From assembly GCA_965644295.1 (NCBI GenBank), contig CBFFRP010000255.1, positions 186,001 to 250,000 of the forward strand: 64,000 bases of DNA. Direction: 5' to 3'. The notes below the pieces were generated by a model. That model did no database searches. It had not been told where the DNA came from and saw only the letters and a list, made by a program, of their open reading frames with translations. Shown here piece by piece: positions 49,960 to 63,643 of the stretch. Source of the DNA: Paraphysomonas bandaiensis (taxonomy: Eukaryota; Chrysophyceae). The first letter of the stretch is position 1, and every line of letters begins with the position of its first letter. A program made the position numbers and the translations under genes.

Positions 49960-51085
49960 ATGTTATCCTCCCCCCTAGTGGTTGCAGGCGGGGCCATAGG
50001 ACTGATATCTCTCTCTCTCCTTCCTAAACTATTAGCATATCAGGAGACAGACTACATCTCATGGGACGACACAGCACCACACTGGTTTGCTAGAGTATAC
50101 TTTGGAAGCATATTCCGATTCTGTAAGTTCTGGAATGACTTCGAAGTGCATGGGTTGGATAAAGTGCCGTCTAATAACTGTCTGTTGGTCGGCTATCACA
50201 GTCGATGTACACTCGATGTATTCATGGCCACCTCATATATTCGACCATCCACCATAATATCTTACATGTCAGTACGATACTGAACAAGTGTTATTGTTTT
50301 TCACATTTTTTAGGTTCTATACTGTTCCTGGAATAGAGTGGATGCTGAATGCTCTTGGTTGCTTACCGAATCGAACGAAAAGACACGGCTCTCCAGAAGA
50401 AACCTTTATCAACACAGTTGTTCACGGGAGTAAACCTGTACTTTTGCTACCAGGTGGCGCACATGAGTGTGAAAAAATGATGAATGAGCGGTATCAGATA
50501 AAGTGGAAAGAGGAGCCTGGCTTTGCCCGCATTCTTCTGCGGTCACCTGACCGTCCGGGAGCTAACACCAGCGTTGTCCCATTTTACACTAACAATTGCG
50601 AAGAACTCTACTACACTACTCAGTGGTGGCATGATACAAGTGGGCAGTTAATGCGAAATGGGTTGAAGGCGGTACGCCAAGGAAGCTTCTGGTTAGTACC
50701 AGCAATGACTGTTCTCGGCCTGTTTTCTCTAGGATTATTTCTAGTGCCACGCTCAGTCAAGGTAGATCTGTACTTTGGAAACCCTGTTGTTCCTCGACCT
50801 AATGAATCGCCGAAATCATTTGCCGCTCGGGTGAGTGATGCTGCGCAGGAGTTAATGGATTCTGTACGTGCCAAGCATCAATCTAAAGAATACCAGGATA
50901 CTGAGAGGACTAGAGTATCAAAGTACTTGCGCTATCCACTTTACGGTATATATATAATTGTTCAAAATTCTGCGATAGCTCTAGGTATTATATTCGTGAA
51001 TATATGCATATTACCCTTTGCTATGCTACTACAATTTGTGTCGAAAATGTTTTTTAGAAAAGCCACACATTCTAAATCAGCTTAG
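49960..51085 (+). CDS. TMEM68/DGAT2-like membrane acyltransferase
   Basis: Two exons, join(49960..50267, 50314..51085), give 359 aa (ATG 49960, not the TTG at 49957). The N-terminal hydrophobic stretch (about 4-26) is followed by DFEVHGLDKVPSNNCLLVG. The acyltransferase H-x5-D motif appears as YHSRCTLDVF, the spacing used by TMEM68 (H-x5-D) rather than the H-x4-D of most LPAAT/PlsC enzymes. LPGGAHECEKMMNE follows, comparable to the PGG block of the family. A second hydrophobic pair near 230 and a C-terminal one near 325-350 suggest an ER membrane protein. Relatives transfer acyl groups to diacylglycerol or phytol, making storage lipids or esters. The exact substrate is unknown. Confidence 0.78.
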
Positions 51086-52839
51086 GTATGTAGTGTGGTG
51101 TGAGCTGGCATCTTAGACAGCCACAGTGTGTAATCAATGAATATAAGAACGACTTTACATTAAAGACTGTACTGAATTAGTCAACTGGCGTTATAACTAC
51201 ATTAGAGAATAGAAGTCATTTAGATGATATATTTTCTCACTGTCCATTTTTTCTAAGGCGGGAGGCCAAACATAGTTGCATTAGAAAAGAAGAATGCCCA
51301 ACATATAGTAACTAAATTGTGATCAGCACACGATATTTTGTTGAAGTACGTCAAGCTATAGTAACTTTTTACTTAAAGAGTACACCGCTAAAAGTATAAT
51401 ATCTGCTCGTATCCCACTGGTGTTCAACTCTCTACTTCCTTCCAGGATTTTTCTCTGCTACTGGCTAAAAATGAACCTTCCCCCACCAGTAAATCAAAAC
51501 TTTTTGCAGGGCCTTCACCCACATATAAGGGAAGGCCACCAAAGCATTATATCACAGTTCTCGCTCAATAAAGTCGGACTCACACCTTTTCATGGTGTTC
51601 TGGAGATTAAGTACCTAACGTAAACCGAATACATAGTCAACAGATAATTTTCTGTCGACTCATAGCCAAATGCTTGTGTGGTACAAGAGGACACAAGCAA
51701 CTTTCTAAGTGTTTTATAGTAGGATATTAAAGTTAATCACTGACTCTTAAACGCCTATTGCTAATATAAAGACATTCACTAATCACAGTTCTGTGACGCA
51801 CTCGTTGGAACGAGTGCCCTAAAGTTTTAATCGTTACTTTTTGAGCCCAATGCTGCAAATTTTTCATGACCATATTTCAAAAATACAAGATAACGGGGAA
51901 TATTTTCAGACTGATACGATATTGGAGCTCAATACTGTCACTAAGCTGAATTCGGTAACAAGAGGATAGATTCTGATTCTAATATGGTTTTAAGATAAGT
52001 TAGTCCTGCGAATTTCATTATGACACCGAATGCGTGTATTACATGATGCAGAAGAAAGAACTGCCACACTACGGAAGCTTAGTGCTTCAAAAGCATTTCA
52101 TGTCCCTTGTACCACTACCTGTCATAAGTAGCTAGAAACTACAGTGTGTTTCATTAATAGTAATATATATATATTTAAAGTGATATTATATTGCATCTAA
52201 TCATGTGTTGTCTGTGTATAATATATAGTTACACGTTGATGTGAGATTTTCATAAGTATTATTACAGTAGATTTATTATATATTTTTTCTTCTTGATATA
52301 ATATGTAAACTTTTGTCAAGTAGTGTTGAGATTAAAAATTATAATTTTGTCTTGAAAGTACGTTGTGTGTAAGCAAGGTTCAGGTTTACGAGCAATGCAA
52401 GGTCAATTTTGCTCAGTGTAATGTCCAATTCTATCATGGTAGCAAAGGAAGAAGACAATCAGTTGCTGAAGTTTGACAAGTGTCAAGCTGATGTATCATG
52501 TATCAGCAGCTCTGAAGTGTCCAATTCGGACTCTGTGAAACTAAACTTCACAGAAAGGAAGCCATTCCCCAAATGGACACTCAAAAGTACCAACAGTGAT
52601 ATCAGTCAAGTAGAAAGGTGTTGTTCAGCCGGGATAATATATTAAGACTGATTTCTATTTAAAACTGCTGCTTTCTAGCTAACTAAATGTGCGAGGGTTT
52701 TAAAATAACAAATACATCAACTAGTAGTCCTTAGATTAATAAGTGTATAAGTGTGATACACATGATATTTAATTTGGAGTTCAGGACAAAGTGGATACTA
52801 TATACTTCTACACACAATTCAATGGAAACATCTAAATTT
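51086..52839. other. Intergenic DNA with a repeat fragment
   Basis: Contains the reverse-oriented dispersed repeat fragment at 51560-51775. A 78-aa frame at 52409-52645 has no recognisable features. The rest is AT-rich. Confidence 0.5.
51560..51775 (-). repeat. Dispersed repeat, truncated reverse copy
   Basis: Shares AATAAAGTCGGACTCACACC, TGGTGTTCTGGAGATTAAGTAC and CATAGCCAAATGCTTGTGTG with the reverse strand of 20690-21165, and ends AACGCCTATTGCTAATAT. The GGGCCC-rich middle portion is missing. Confidence 0.65.
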
Positions 52840-55657
<2,818 letters not shown>

Positions 55658-56056
55658 TTGTTTGAGTATAGTTGATTTAAGAGTTCATGCGGATGTTAAT
55701 GATACTCATCTAATCTGAGGAACAAACCACCCCCACCCATACACACATATGCATATAGGACCGTACACATGCACATCTGTACATGTGTACTGACATATAG
55801 TAGTACAGTACAGAGGTACATATATACATAAAATTGGCAGAACTGAAAACTGTTGGCGGTTATTTGTATGAATGTTGTTGCTATGTGTTTGAAATCAATG
55901 CAAAGGTTGATGTTTGCACTGCATGGTCACTAGAGTATGGTATGAGATGACTTCATGAATGGAATTTTTGTGAATTGTGAAAATACTTTCATTGGAGGCG
56001 TTCCTCTGAGTGGATAATTGGCACTTAGACACTTACAGAATTAGTTGTATCTTGAT
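55658..56056. promoter_or_regulatory. Divergent intergenic spacer
   Basis: Lies between the AFG2-like gene (-) and the gene at 56057 (+). It is rich in TGTACA/ACATATA words; no defined element was seen. Confidence 0.35.
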
Positions 56057-57682
56057 ATGGCGAAAAACTCCCCACCAAGAGTCTCCTCGGGTGGAAGCGT
56101 AGATCTGGATGAGTAAGTAGTGGACATGCAGATTTGAATAGTGTATGATATATTTGTGTTAATATAAAGAAATATAAAGAAGCTGATCGCGAAGCACAAA
56201 ACACTAAAGAAAAGAAGCCACCTCGACAATGAGGTATCGAGGAACAATCTGTTGTTGAGAAAGTATGATACTTGTAGGGCTCTTGCTCTTAAAGCGGTAT
56301 GTTAAACGCACCTTCCTCACAAAGTACTTATCTTTTGATTAGAGAGCGAAGGCGGAAGAGGCGCGCAGAATTAAAAAAAATACTGCGAAGATTGCTGAAC
56401 AAGAAGACAAAGAATTTATGGAGAGGGTATCAAGTGCGAACTTTTCTGTTGATGTGTTAGCTTCTCCTCAACGTGGAAAGATGAGACCCAGAAGTGCCCC
56501 TGCCACCCGCAACAGTAGGAACACCTCTAATAGCGAAAAAGCGTATGGTCTCTCCCCGCCACCTACCCCTCCGAGTGCAACCCCCGTTGTTCCAGGACCT
56601 TCTTCTTCACCAATGAGGTCGAGATCTCCTACTGGATCTACTTACAACCCCGACCAGTGGTGGTATGACACACATTTGCAGGGAAGTGGATCCCGGTCTA
56701 AATTACGTCCTAGCTCTGCGAATGGTACGAGAAGGCCAAAGTCAGGGAAGTCTACAAGCAGGACGGGTAAATATGATAACGAAATGTCTCGTGAAGAGCT
56801 CAAGGACCACTTAAGGGTATGTTGAAACATGCTTAATACAGGGTGCAGTTTTGTAATTGCTTTGGTGTGTAGTCGACTCGTGGTATGCGACCAAAACGTG
56901 TTCCTCCCTCTGTGCATCTCAGAAACTACCGCCAAAAGCAACAGGAGCATCTGGACACCATTGCAGCTGTTGTGATGGAAGAAGCCTTTGTAATGGAATC
57001 TCGGTGCGTTCCACGTATTGATCATTTATTGGCTATATTGACTAGTTGCAGGGCATACGCCTGCGTTGAGGAGGCGAACGCTTATTGTAAGGCTCTGGGT
57101 CTCAAGAGGCGATACAGTGTGTATGCCCGCAATGCACAAGAAAATGCTCATAACAGGACAATGGCCAAGGCAGCGAGTGCACCTTTGTTGGGTGTGACTG
57201 CGGCGCAAACAAGGGCGGAGATGGAGAAGACCGTAGGAAGTGGAGCTGGTGCACGCATTGAACGCATGATGATTGAAGTGATGGGACAACCCGGGGAGCC
57301 TACACAGCTGCTATCGCTGAGTAAATTCTACAGCGAGCATGATAAGCTACAAATGGAAGTTCGAAGGCGCAGAAATTTAATGCCATCAAACCAACGCGCA
57401 CAGGAAATGAGAAACGAAAAGGAGGAGGTAAAATCGAAACAGAACAACCTCGTGAAGCGACGGGGCATTAAACAAGGCTCTATCCAAATGGATGGGGATA
57501 CGAATATAGCTGCAATCACAAGCAAGAAGAAAAGTAAACATCCAACGGATGTTAAGTTAAGTAAAGCTGAGACGGAGGAGCATTTAAATAGAATTTTAGC
57601 TGAAACTAAGGATGTCACCAAAGTACTGGAAGATCAGCTTCGAGAGCTTCAAACAAGGGGCTGGAACGAAAATATATTGTAG
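56057..57682 (+). CDS. Uncharacterised basic, largely helical protein
   Basis: Five exons, join(56057..56112, 56170..56296, 56343..56816, 56873..57003, 57052..57682), give 472 aa with consistent phases. A basic helical start (ENIKKLIAKHKTLKKRSHLD) is followed by an Arg/Lys/Glu-rich segment, a Ser/Pro-rich low-complexity region with SARSAPATR-like words (about 95-190), then a likely folded helical part (about 225-330) with RVPPSVHLRNYRQKQQEHLD and AYACVEEANAYCKALGL. A final charged coiled coil ends the protein. No known domain was recognised. The last intron (48 bp) is a multiple of three with no stop, so it could be retained without breaking the frame; it has a good GTGCGT donor and TTGCAG acceptor. 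Confidence 0.68.
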
Positions 57683-58907
57683 TGTTGCCTTATGTGTAGA
57701 ATGTACATATAGTTGACAGTGTCGTATGACTACTTTCGTGAAATATGCGATTATGGTATGGTTGCTGGTCATTTATTTTAATCGAATTCTTTCTGGATTA
57801 TTGAGCAGAGATTATCTTAATAATAAACTTCATGCGTAGACGCGTAAGGTAGTTCGTTCGATCGCACTGTGTTTGGTTCCAGAAATGTCATTCGTACAAC
57901 GAGATGTCACATCATGTAAATTCTAAACAATTACGACATCTAACCACCAATCATACACCATACTCATAACTTGGTACTGCACTGAAGATTAGTTTATAGA
58001 TATTTATCACCCTCAACAAAGTCGGGCTCGCACCTTGTCGTGGTGTTCTGAGGTCTGAGGGATAAGTACCGGAGAGATTCTCTCTGGGAAACTAACGTGA
58101 GCCCCAAACATAGTAGATATTCTTCTGTCCACTCATAGCTGAATGCTTGTGTGGTACAAGGGACACCAATAAGTGTCACTTGTGTAGACGTCTTTGGGCC
58201 CTGACGAATAAACAGGCATCCGGGAATGGGCCCACCTCAAGGGCATCCGGGATAGGGCCCACCTGAAGGGTAACCGGGGTATTGGGCTGCCTGCTGAAGT
58301 CAAGCATCCGGGATATTCACCTTAAGAACTCAGAGCGTAAGTGGTCGCACCTTGGTGCTTGCGGCGACGCACAAGCAGCTTCCGTAGCCTTAAAAAAATG
58401 TAGGAAGTGTGCATTGATTAGTTACAGGTAGAGGTCTAACTAGTTTGTCTAGCATTCATCTAGCTACTAAGTTGGTGCAGGTTTTTAAAGCCTATTGCTA
58501 ATAATAAGACTTTCAATATAGATATTTATCATGCGTAAGAGTTGTAACTTGTAACCTATCAATGTAGCTATAGTCAGGAGTAATACAGGAGGATAATGGT
58601 TATTAGACTTTGATTGATTTTGAAAACTCATACAGCGAATTTTACTGAAGTATACCTCTTTATTTATCGTGTCTGCCCCACAGCAAATTTTCATGTATAT
58701 TATATCTTGGTAGTTCCAGGTTACAATATACTACAAACTGAAAACTGACGTTCTGACAACTATTGAGTATTGAATGCTCCTTTCTGAGTGCGTACTTAGG
58801 TAGACCACTGAGTATATTTATTTCGATCATGAGAGTTAAGCTTGGCGGTGAATAAGATGATTTTAACGGAGCACTGATTTTTTAAATACAAAAACAATAT
58901 CACAGTA
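57683..58907. other. Convergent spacer with a dispersed repeat copy
   Basis: Apart from the repeat at 58005-58510 no feature is supported. Confidence 0.5.
58005..58510 (-). repeat. Dispersed repeat, full-length reverse copy
   Basis: Reverse complement of the family seen at 20690-21165. It reads CACCCTCAACAAAGTCGGGC, then GTACCGGAGAGATTCTCTCT, ATAGCTGAATGCTTGTGTGG, repeated GGGCCCACCT, TTGCGGCGACGCACAAGCAG, and ends AAAGCCTATTGCTAATAATA. Confidence 0.75.
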
Positions 58908-60455
58908 TTAATATGCAATGGATGTAGTATCCAATAAAACTATATCTGAAGTATCTACAGTGTACTGACGAAAAATTCTCCGAAATGAAACATCAGTGGC
59001 ATTCGCTGCTGCAGGAAAATTAGTATACCACCACTTAGACGCCACGGGAATATCGACTGTTTCTCGTAGCTGTTCGCCCGTGTACAGGTCCCAGGGGTCA
59101 TTAGCCAATACTCCACCAGCTTCATAGAATATACTGCTTTGTCCTTCCCTTTCTCCTCCATCTGCGACTTGTGGTACAATTGGCTCCCACTTGCTCGAAT
59201 TGGTTGAGTTAGTGTGTACACTAAATTCTACCCCACCAAACTCGAATAATAAGTGTCTATCATCAGCAAATGCGATCTGCTCTAGTACAATACTTTTTGT
59301 AAACTTTCCACTTCCCCCCGTATCACCGCTGTGGTCACTCGACACCCTTGCGAACTGCCACTCACCAGAAGAGATAGCGTCAGTAGCAAGCTCTGTATTC
59401 CGGGCAGAGTCAGTTTCCAGACGACCAGGAAACCATTCGTCTGTAGTGATGTCATAGCGGTACAACTGACCCATCACTGTTTGGCTAGCCTTGCACTTGG
59501 GTCCGCCGCAAGCACCACCACTACCTATTCCACCGTAAACGAGCAGGCCATCACCTCTTTGTGTTGGCACAAGATGTGCATGGTGTAGTGGAGGAGGCAA
59601 AAATCCTGAAAGTGAACCTGAGTTTGCTGAGCGCTGCTCCCAGGTAAATGTATCAAGATGGAAAGACCACATGTCATTGTATGTTATATGTGAATTGTGG
59701 TCCATACCGCCAAATACCCAGAGGTGACGGGCATAAATTGCACTCGCAAAATGCTGTCGCCCACTCGGCAAACTACTGCTACGAGTATTTGCCAAGGTCC
59801 ACGTGTGAAGCCTAATATCAAATATCCACACATCATTAACACTCGACACAGTAACACCAGAGTGTGAAGATTCTGCACGCCCGCCGAAGAGAAATATTCG
59901 CCCGTCAAGACTATGTAGAGAGTGTCCGGCACGCCTACTCGGCCACGATGAAGCTACTTGTGTAACAGATGCCCACTTTAACATTGATGGGTCAAACATA
60001 AAAAAATCATTCATCAAACCAAATTCAGAGACTCCCCCAAACATATACATAAGGTCGTCAACTCCTGTGCTAGCATGCTCTGCCCTTGCTGCAGGAACAC
60101 CACCCTCGAAACCAATTTGTAAATCAAAAACCGAGCCGTCGGTATACGTTCCCAATCTATCCACAACTTTTAGGGCACCATTGCAACATTCTAGTCGCGT
60201 TAAAGCACCAGTCCATGTTTGAAAACGAACGTCATACATATGTAAGTCATCCAAGTAATTCTCTTGTGCAGACACTCCACCATGAACGATAACATAGGGT
60301 TTAACATATGCAAGTGTATGATGAACTCTTGGGAGTGGCAAATCTCCACCGAAGTTATATAAATTACCTTCATTAATAAGACTGTCAACAGGGTAGAGGG
60401 CATCGCAGTACACAACACTCTCGCATAGCAGCACCAACAATAGACGCAACAGCAT
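58908..60455 (-). CDS. Secreted kelch-repeat protein
   Basis: An intronless frame of 515 aa from ATG 60455, chosen because MLLRLLLVLLCESVVYC is a good signal peptide; the frame is open further upstream without an ATG in good context. Kelch blades follow: HTLAYVKPYVIVHGG, HASTGVDDLMYMFGG, HSLHSLDGRIFLFGG, HFASAIYARHLWVFGG and HAHLVPTQRGDGLLVYGG, each with the Gly-Gly pair, giving at least five and probably six blades of a beta-propeller. No C-terminal membrane segment or retention signal was seen (end DIVLLDTTSIAY). A secreted or lumenal binding protein is inferred. It is divergent to the ZIP-like gene. Confidence 0.82.
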   Translation of the reverse strand: MLLRLLLVLLCESVVYCDALYPVDSLINEGNLYNFGGDLPLPRVHHTLAYVKPYVIVHGGVSAQENYLDDLHMYDVRFQTWTGALTRLECCNGALKVVDRLGTYTDGSVFDLQIGFEGGVPAARAEHASTGVDDLMYMFGGVSEFGLMNDFFMFDPSMLKWASVTQVASSWPSRRAGHSLHSLDGRIFLFGGRAESSHSGVTVSSVNDVWIFDIRLHTWTLANTRSSSLPSGRQHFASAIYARHLWVFGGMDHNSHITYNDMWSFHLDTFTWEQRSANSGSLSGFLPPPLHHAHLVPTQRGDGLLVYGGIGSGGACGGPKCKASQTVMGQLYRYDITTDEWFPGRLETDSARNTELATDAISSGEWQFARVSSDHSGDTGGSGKFTKSIVLEQIAFADDRHLLFEFGGVEFSVHTNSTNSSKWEPIVPQVADGGEREGQSSIFYEAGGVLANDPWDLYTGEQLRETVDIPVASKWWYTNFPAAANATDVSFRRIFRQYTVDTSDIVLLDTTSIAY

Positions 60456-60882
60456 GATACAATACTTCTCTGAAATTACATGGACATGCCCTCGTCGATA
60501 TCTAATCCAGTCATCAAGAGAGTGCAGCACTGTGGTTGCTGACTATATATGTATATATGTACCATATGCTGAGGAGCCACAACGGATCTTGCTTGGAGAA
60601 ACTGCTCCTTTTAATACGGGATGATAATACCGCGGTATTATTGACCCTCATACAAGCCGGTGTACTTGCAAACAGAGAATACACCAAACATGACCATTTT
60701 TTTGTGAGGGTGGACCGCCATATGAATGTACTACGAACTGTATATGTCGGTACTGTACCGCAGAAACTGGTAGGCACATGCCATGGATCAATTCTTCCCG
60801 CATCTTTGCACTGGCTGATTACGGCAGAGTTGAAAGGGGAAATATTTAATAGGGATCCCACTAGGAATCGGCGGACTGAGAT
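60456..60882. promoter_or_regulatory. Divergent spacer containing an 18-bp palindrome
   Basis: The perfect palindrome ATAATACCGCGGTATTAT lies at 60624-60641, about midway between the starts of the kelch (-) and ZIP-like (+) genes. It may be a dimeric transcription-factor site. Overlapping short frames here were not accepted. Confidence 0.45.
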
Positions 60883-61746
60883 ATGCAATCTATAGGGAAT
60901 GTAGATTTCTATAGGGCCAGTGTGACTCTCTTCACTGTTGGTCTTGTTCTCCTTCTTGCGGTCGTGCCTTTATTAATAAAAGAAGCTAGTGGTCGGTTAT
61001 TTTCGGGGCTGTCAACGCTAACATCAGCCTACTTTTTTGCACTGGCAATATTAGGGTTACCAGGAATGACTTCGTACGAAGAATCTAATCTATATTTATC
61101 GCACTGCTTAATATTAGTCGGATGCTTCGTTATGTTACTTCTCCGCCACGCTGGGTTCGATTCGACAGTTACCATTCGTGACCAGGATAACAGTAGTGGT
61201 GATTACGCATCTCAAGATCCAGAGGTGGAAATGATGCTGCCAACAAGTTCCACCGAATCTGAAAATAAAAGTGCTAGTCCAGAAGTAGAGAACGCAAGTG
61301 GAACAGATGTACTGTATCGTGAAAGTAATACTTTAAATTGCTTGGCGTGTCTTGCAGCGTCAATTACTGTAAATTGTGTGGAAGGTATGCTACTTGGGTC
61401 GAAGCAGCATCGGGGCTACGGCGGACTCATTGCTGCTGCAGGAACCACAGGATGCGTGTCACTTGCCCTAGGAACATTACTTCTACAAAACGACGCTTTC
61501 ACCAAAGTATATACCCGTTTTATTGCGACACTAGCCTGCAGTTTTCCTGTTGGATTTATATTGGGCTCTCTTGATAGTGTTGGTTCTGTGTTCTCTACGC
61601 TGTATGCCGGTGTGTCGATTTCAAGAGGATTTTTACTTCAAATTGCTTTTATGACTATTTTGGCCTCTAGAACGCCATGGAACTACGGTGATATGGTAGC
61701 AATGATATTAGGAGGACTGATTGCGGTGGTATTATCGCTACTTTAG
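60883..61746 (+). CDS. Degenerate ZIP (SLC39)-like multi-spanning membrane protein
   Basis: An intronless frame of 287 aa from ATG 60883. About eight hydrophobic segments are split by an acidic Ser-rich loop (about 95-145), as in ZIP metal transporters, whose variable loop lies after the third helix. After the loop, SITVNCVEGMLLGSK aligns by eye with the TM4 H-N-x-x-D-G-x-x-x-G motif of ZIP proteins, but His is replaced by Val and Asp by Glu. The following helix (AAGTTGCVSLALGTLL) lacks the usual metal-binding His/Glu. It may therefore be a ZIP-fold protein that no longer moves zinc or iron, or an unrelated membrane protein. Confidence 0.5.
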   Translation: MQSIGNVDFYRASVTLFTVGLVLLLAVVPLLIKEASGRLFSGLSTLTSAYFFALAILGLPGMTSYEESNLYLSHCLILVGCFVMLLLRHAGFDSTVTIRDQDNSSGDYASQDPEVEMMLPTSSTESENKSASPEVENASGTDVLYRESNTLNCLACLAASITVNCVEGMLLGSKQHRGYGGLIAAAGTTGCVSLALGTLLLQNDAFTKVYTRFIATLACSFPVGFILGSLDSVGSVFSTLYAGVSISRGFLLQIAFMTILASRTPWNYGDMVAMILGGLIAVVLSLL

Positions 61747-62243
61747 AATAATTGTTAGTGTATATGGTATATGGTCACGTATTTGATGTGGAGATGTCTT
61801 CACATTAGCTACATTAGTATATCAATAATAGCATTAACTTAATGCCATTAAGATTTAATAATATAGACGAATCGGGTTTCCTGGAATCTTCTATTTCTGA
61901 TAGCTAATGGGGACTACGTTGGGTTGCTTTGCAGTGTGTGTAATCTAAACCACAAGATAAAACATAAAAAGCTTTCCATCTCATTTCCTATTTAACAATT
62001 CAACCGTAATTGTCTATAGTTAACTTGAGTGTGTACTTTTACTACGAACGGTGTGATAATGAAGTCAAAGACCATCCAAATTCAACTTATGAAGAATTAT
62101 TACATTATTTCCGCAAAGCGCACATAAGATAATTCACAGCTCACATTAATCAAAATGGCAAGGAAAACTAAAGAATCCAAATATCCTCTCAAGCCACTGG
62201 AGACCGTGTTAGTCAAATGCACTATACATGTAAGACTAGATAT
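61747..62243. other. Convergent spacer
   Basis: AT-rich 3' flanks of the ZIP-like and porin genes; nothing else recognised. Confidence 0.5.
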
Positions 62244-63181
62244 TTAGCCGAGAGTGGCGGCAACACCTAGCTTGTAGGCGCTAAGGTCACTGGAAGGAAC
62301 TTCCACAGAGGTATTGACGGAGCAATTGCTTGAAAGCATCTGCTTAACCGAGACAGCCACCTTTCCATTGGAGTCGACCTTACCCTTGATTGTGGTATCT
62401 GGGTTGCACTTGTAGGAGCCACCAATACGCAAAGAGGTAGTAGACTTCTCGGGTGCGAAGTTGAACACACCAGCAAGGGAGTACTTGCCACCAGCGAGGT
62501 AGGCGAGAGAAAGGGCGTAGTCCTTGAATTTATTGGTGACGTGAAGGCCAGCGAACATCTCCTTGGCAACGGAGTAGCTGCCGCAAAAGTCAATGCTCTT
62601 GAAATCCATCTTGTCCCCAAGGGAAAGAGAAGCGGAGGCACCACCAGCAAAAGGTCCCTGTCCAGCAAGGACGGAGCCCTTAACTGAAGAGAATTCGGCA
62701 ACGTCGAATTCAACAGCTGCGGTTGCCAGTTCGTTCTTATAAATGGCACCTAAGTCACCCTTGTTGGAATCGTCACCCTTGAACTCGAACTTAAGTCCAG
62801 GGGCAACACCTGTCAATGATGTCTCGACAACAACATTGCCACTATTTTTCATCTCCAACTTATCGACAGCGAAGCCTGAGGAATGGGCCCACTTCAATGA
62901 AACTTTACCACCAAGAGAGCATTTTCCGTCCTTGGATGTGTAGTCAGTGGTGGTAGTGAGTCCCTGTAAACATCATATAAGCTATTCAATCAAAACTTGA
63001 CAATTATATACTTACCACACCCTTAGGGGCCTTGGACTTGACCTTGAGTGTGTACTTGTAGTCAAAGTCCTCATCCAGAATGTCTGTGAATATATACTTG
63101 AGAAAACTATAGGAGAAAGGTGACAGGCATCAACCTACCTAAGGCGACTTTGTTGAAGTCCTTGAAAAGAGGGAGAGACAT
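62244..63181 (-). CDS. VDAC: Mitochondrial outer-membrane porin (VDAC)
   Basis: Three exons, complement(62244..62963, 63016..63083, 63139..63181), give 276 aa, the usual VDAC length (about 280). The first exon encodes only MSLPLFKDFNKVAL, the N-terminal helix of the family. DILDEDFDYKYTLKVKSKAP begins the beta-barrel, and alternating polar/apolar strands continue to the end (SAYKLGVAATLG), which matches the terminal KLG-type strand. There is no cleavable presequence, as expected. VDAC passes ATP, ADP and metabolites across the outer membrane. It is divergent to the PX-domain gene. Confidence 0.9.
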
Positions 63182-63643
63182 AGTTACTGTGTACGGGGTA
63201 ATCACTTCACCGAATACTAAGTAATGAGAGTGGGATGAGCAGGACTCAGCGAACAACTTATCGAAAAATCGAAAGCAAAAAACAATGCAACACACAAAAA
63301 GAAGCTTATAAGCCATTTGTTCCATCTTTCAAAACTGAACTCAAATCTTAGAGGGGTAAAGTTTATGTTTCAGTTTGAAATTTCTTCCTACAAGTGTTTC
63401 GGACATATGTAACATATGGAGGTTTACATAGAGAATCCATCGCATCTATACAGCAGTATATACACTGTATATAATTCTACGGTCAGACAGGATCTTGTAT
63501 GAGTAGATGGTGAGCGGTATTCGCCTGTATTACGATCCCCTCATCTGCTGTGAGCTCATAGCGTCCGCTCTCTCGGATCCTGCAGACTACATGAGCCCGA
63601 GTGCATTAACAGAGTAACCATACTTCAAACAAATCTTTGAGTA
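63182..63643. promoter_or_regulatory. Divergent spacer
   Basis: Lies between the starts of the VDAC (-) and PX-domain (+) genes. No motif was identified. Confidence 0.35.

Noticed and set aside
52409-52645. 78-aa frame
   Set aside because: No recognisable motif and no neighbouring exon in frame; length is expected by chance in AT-rich spacer DNA.
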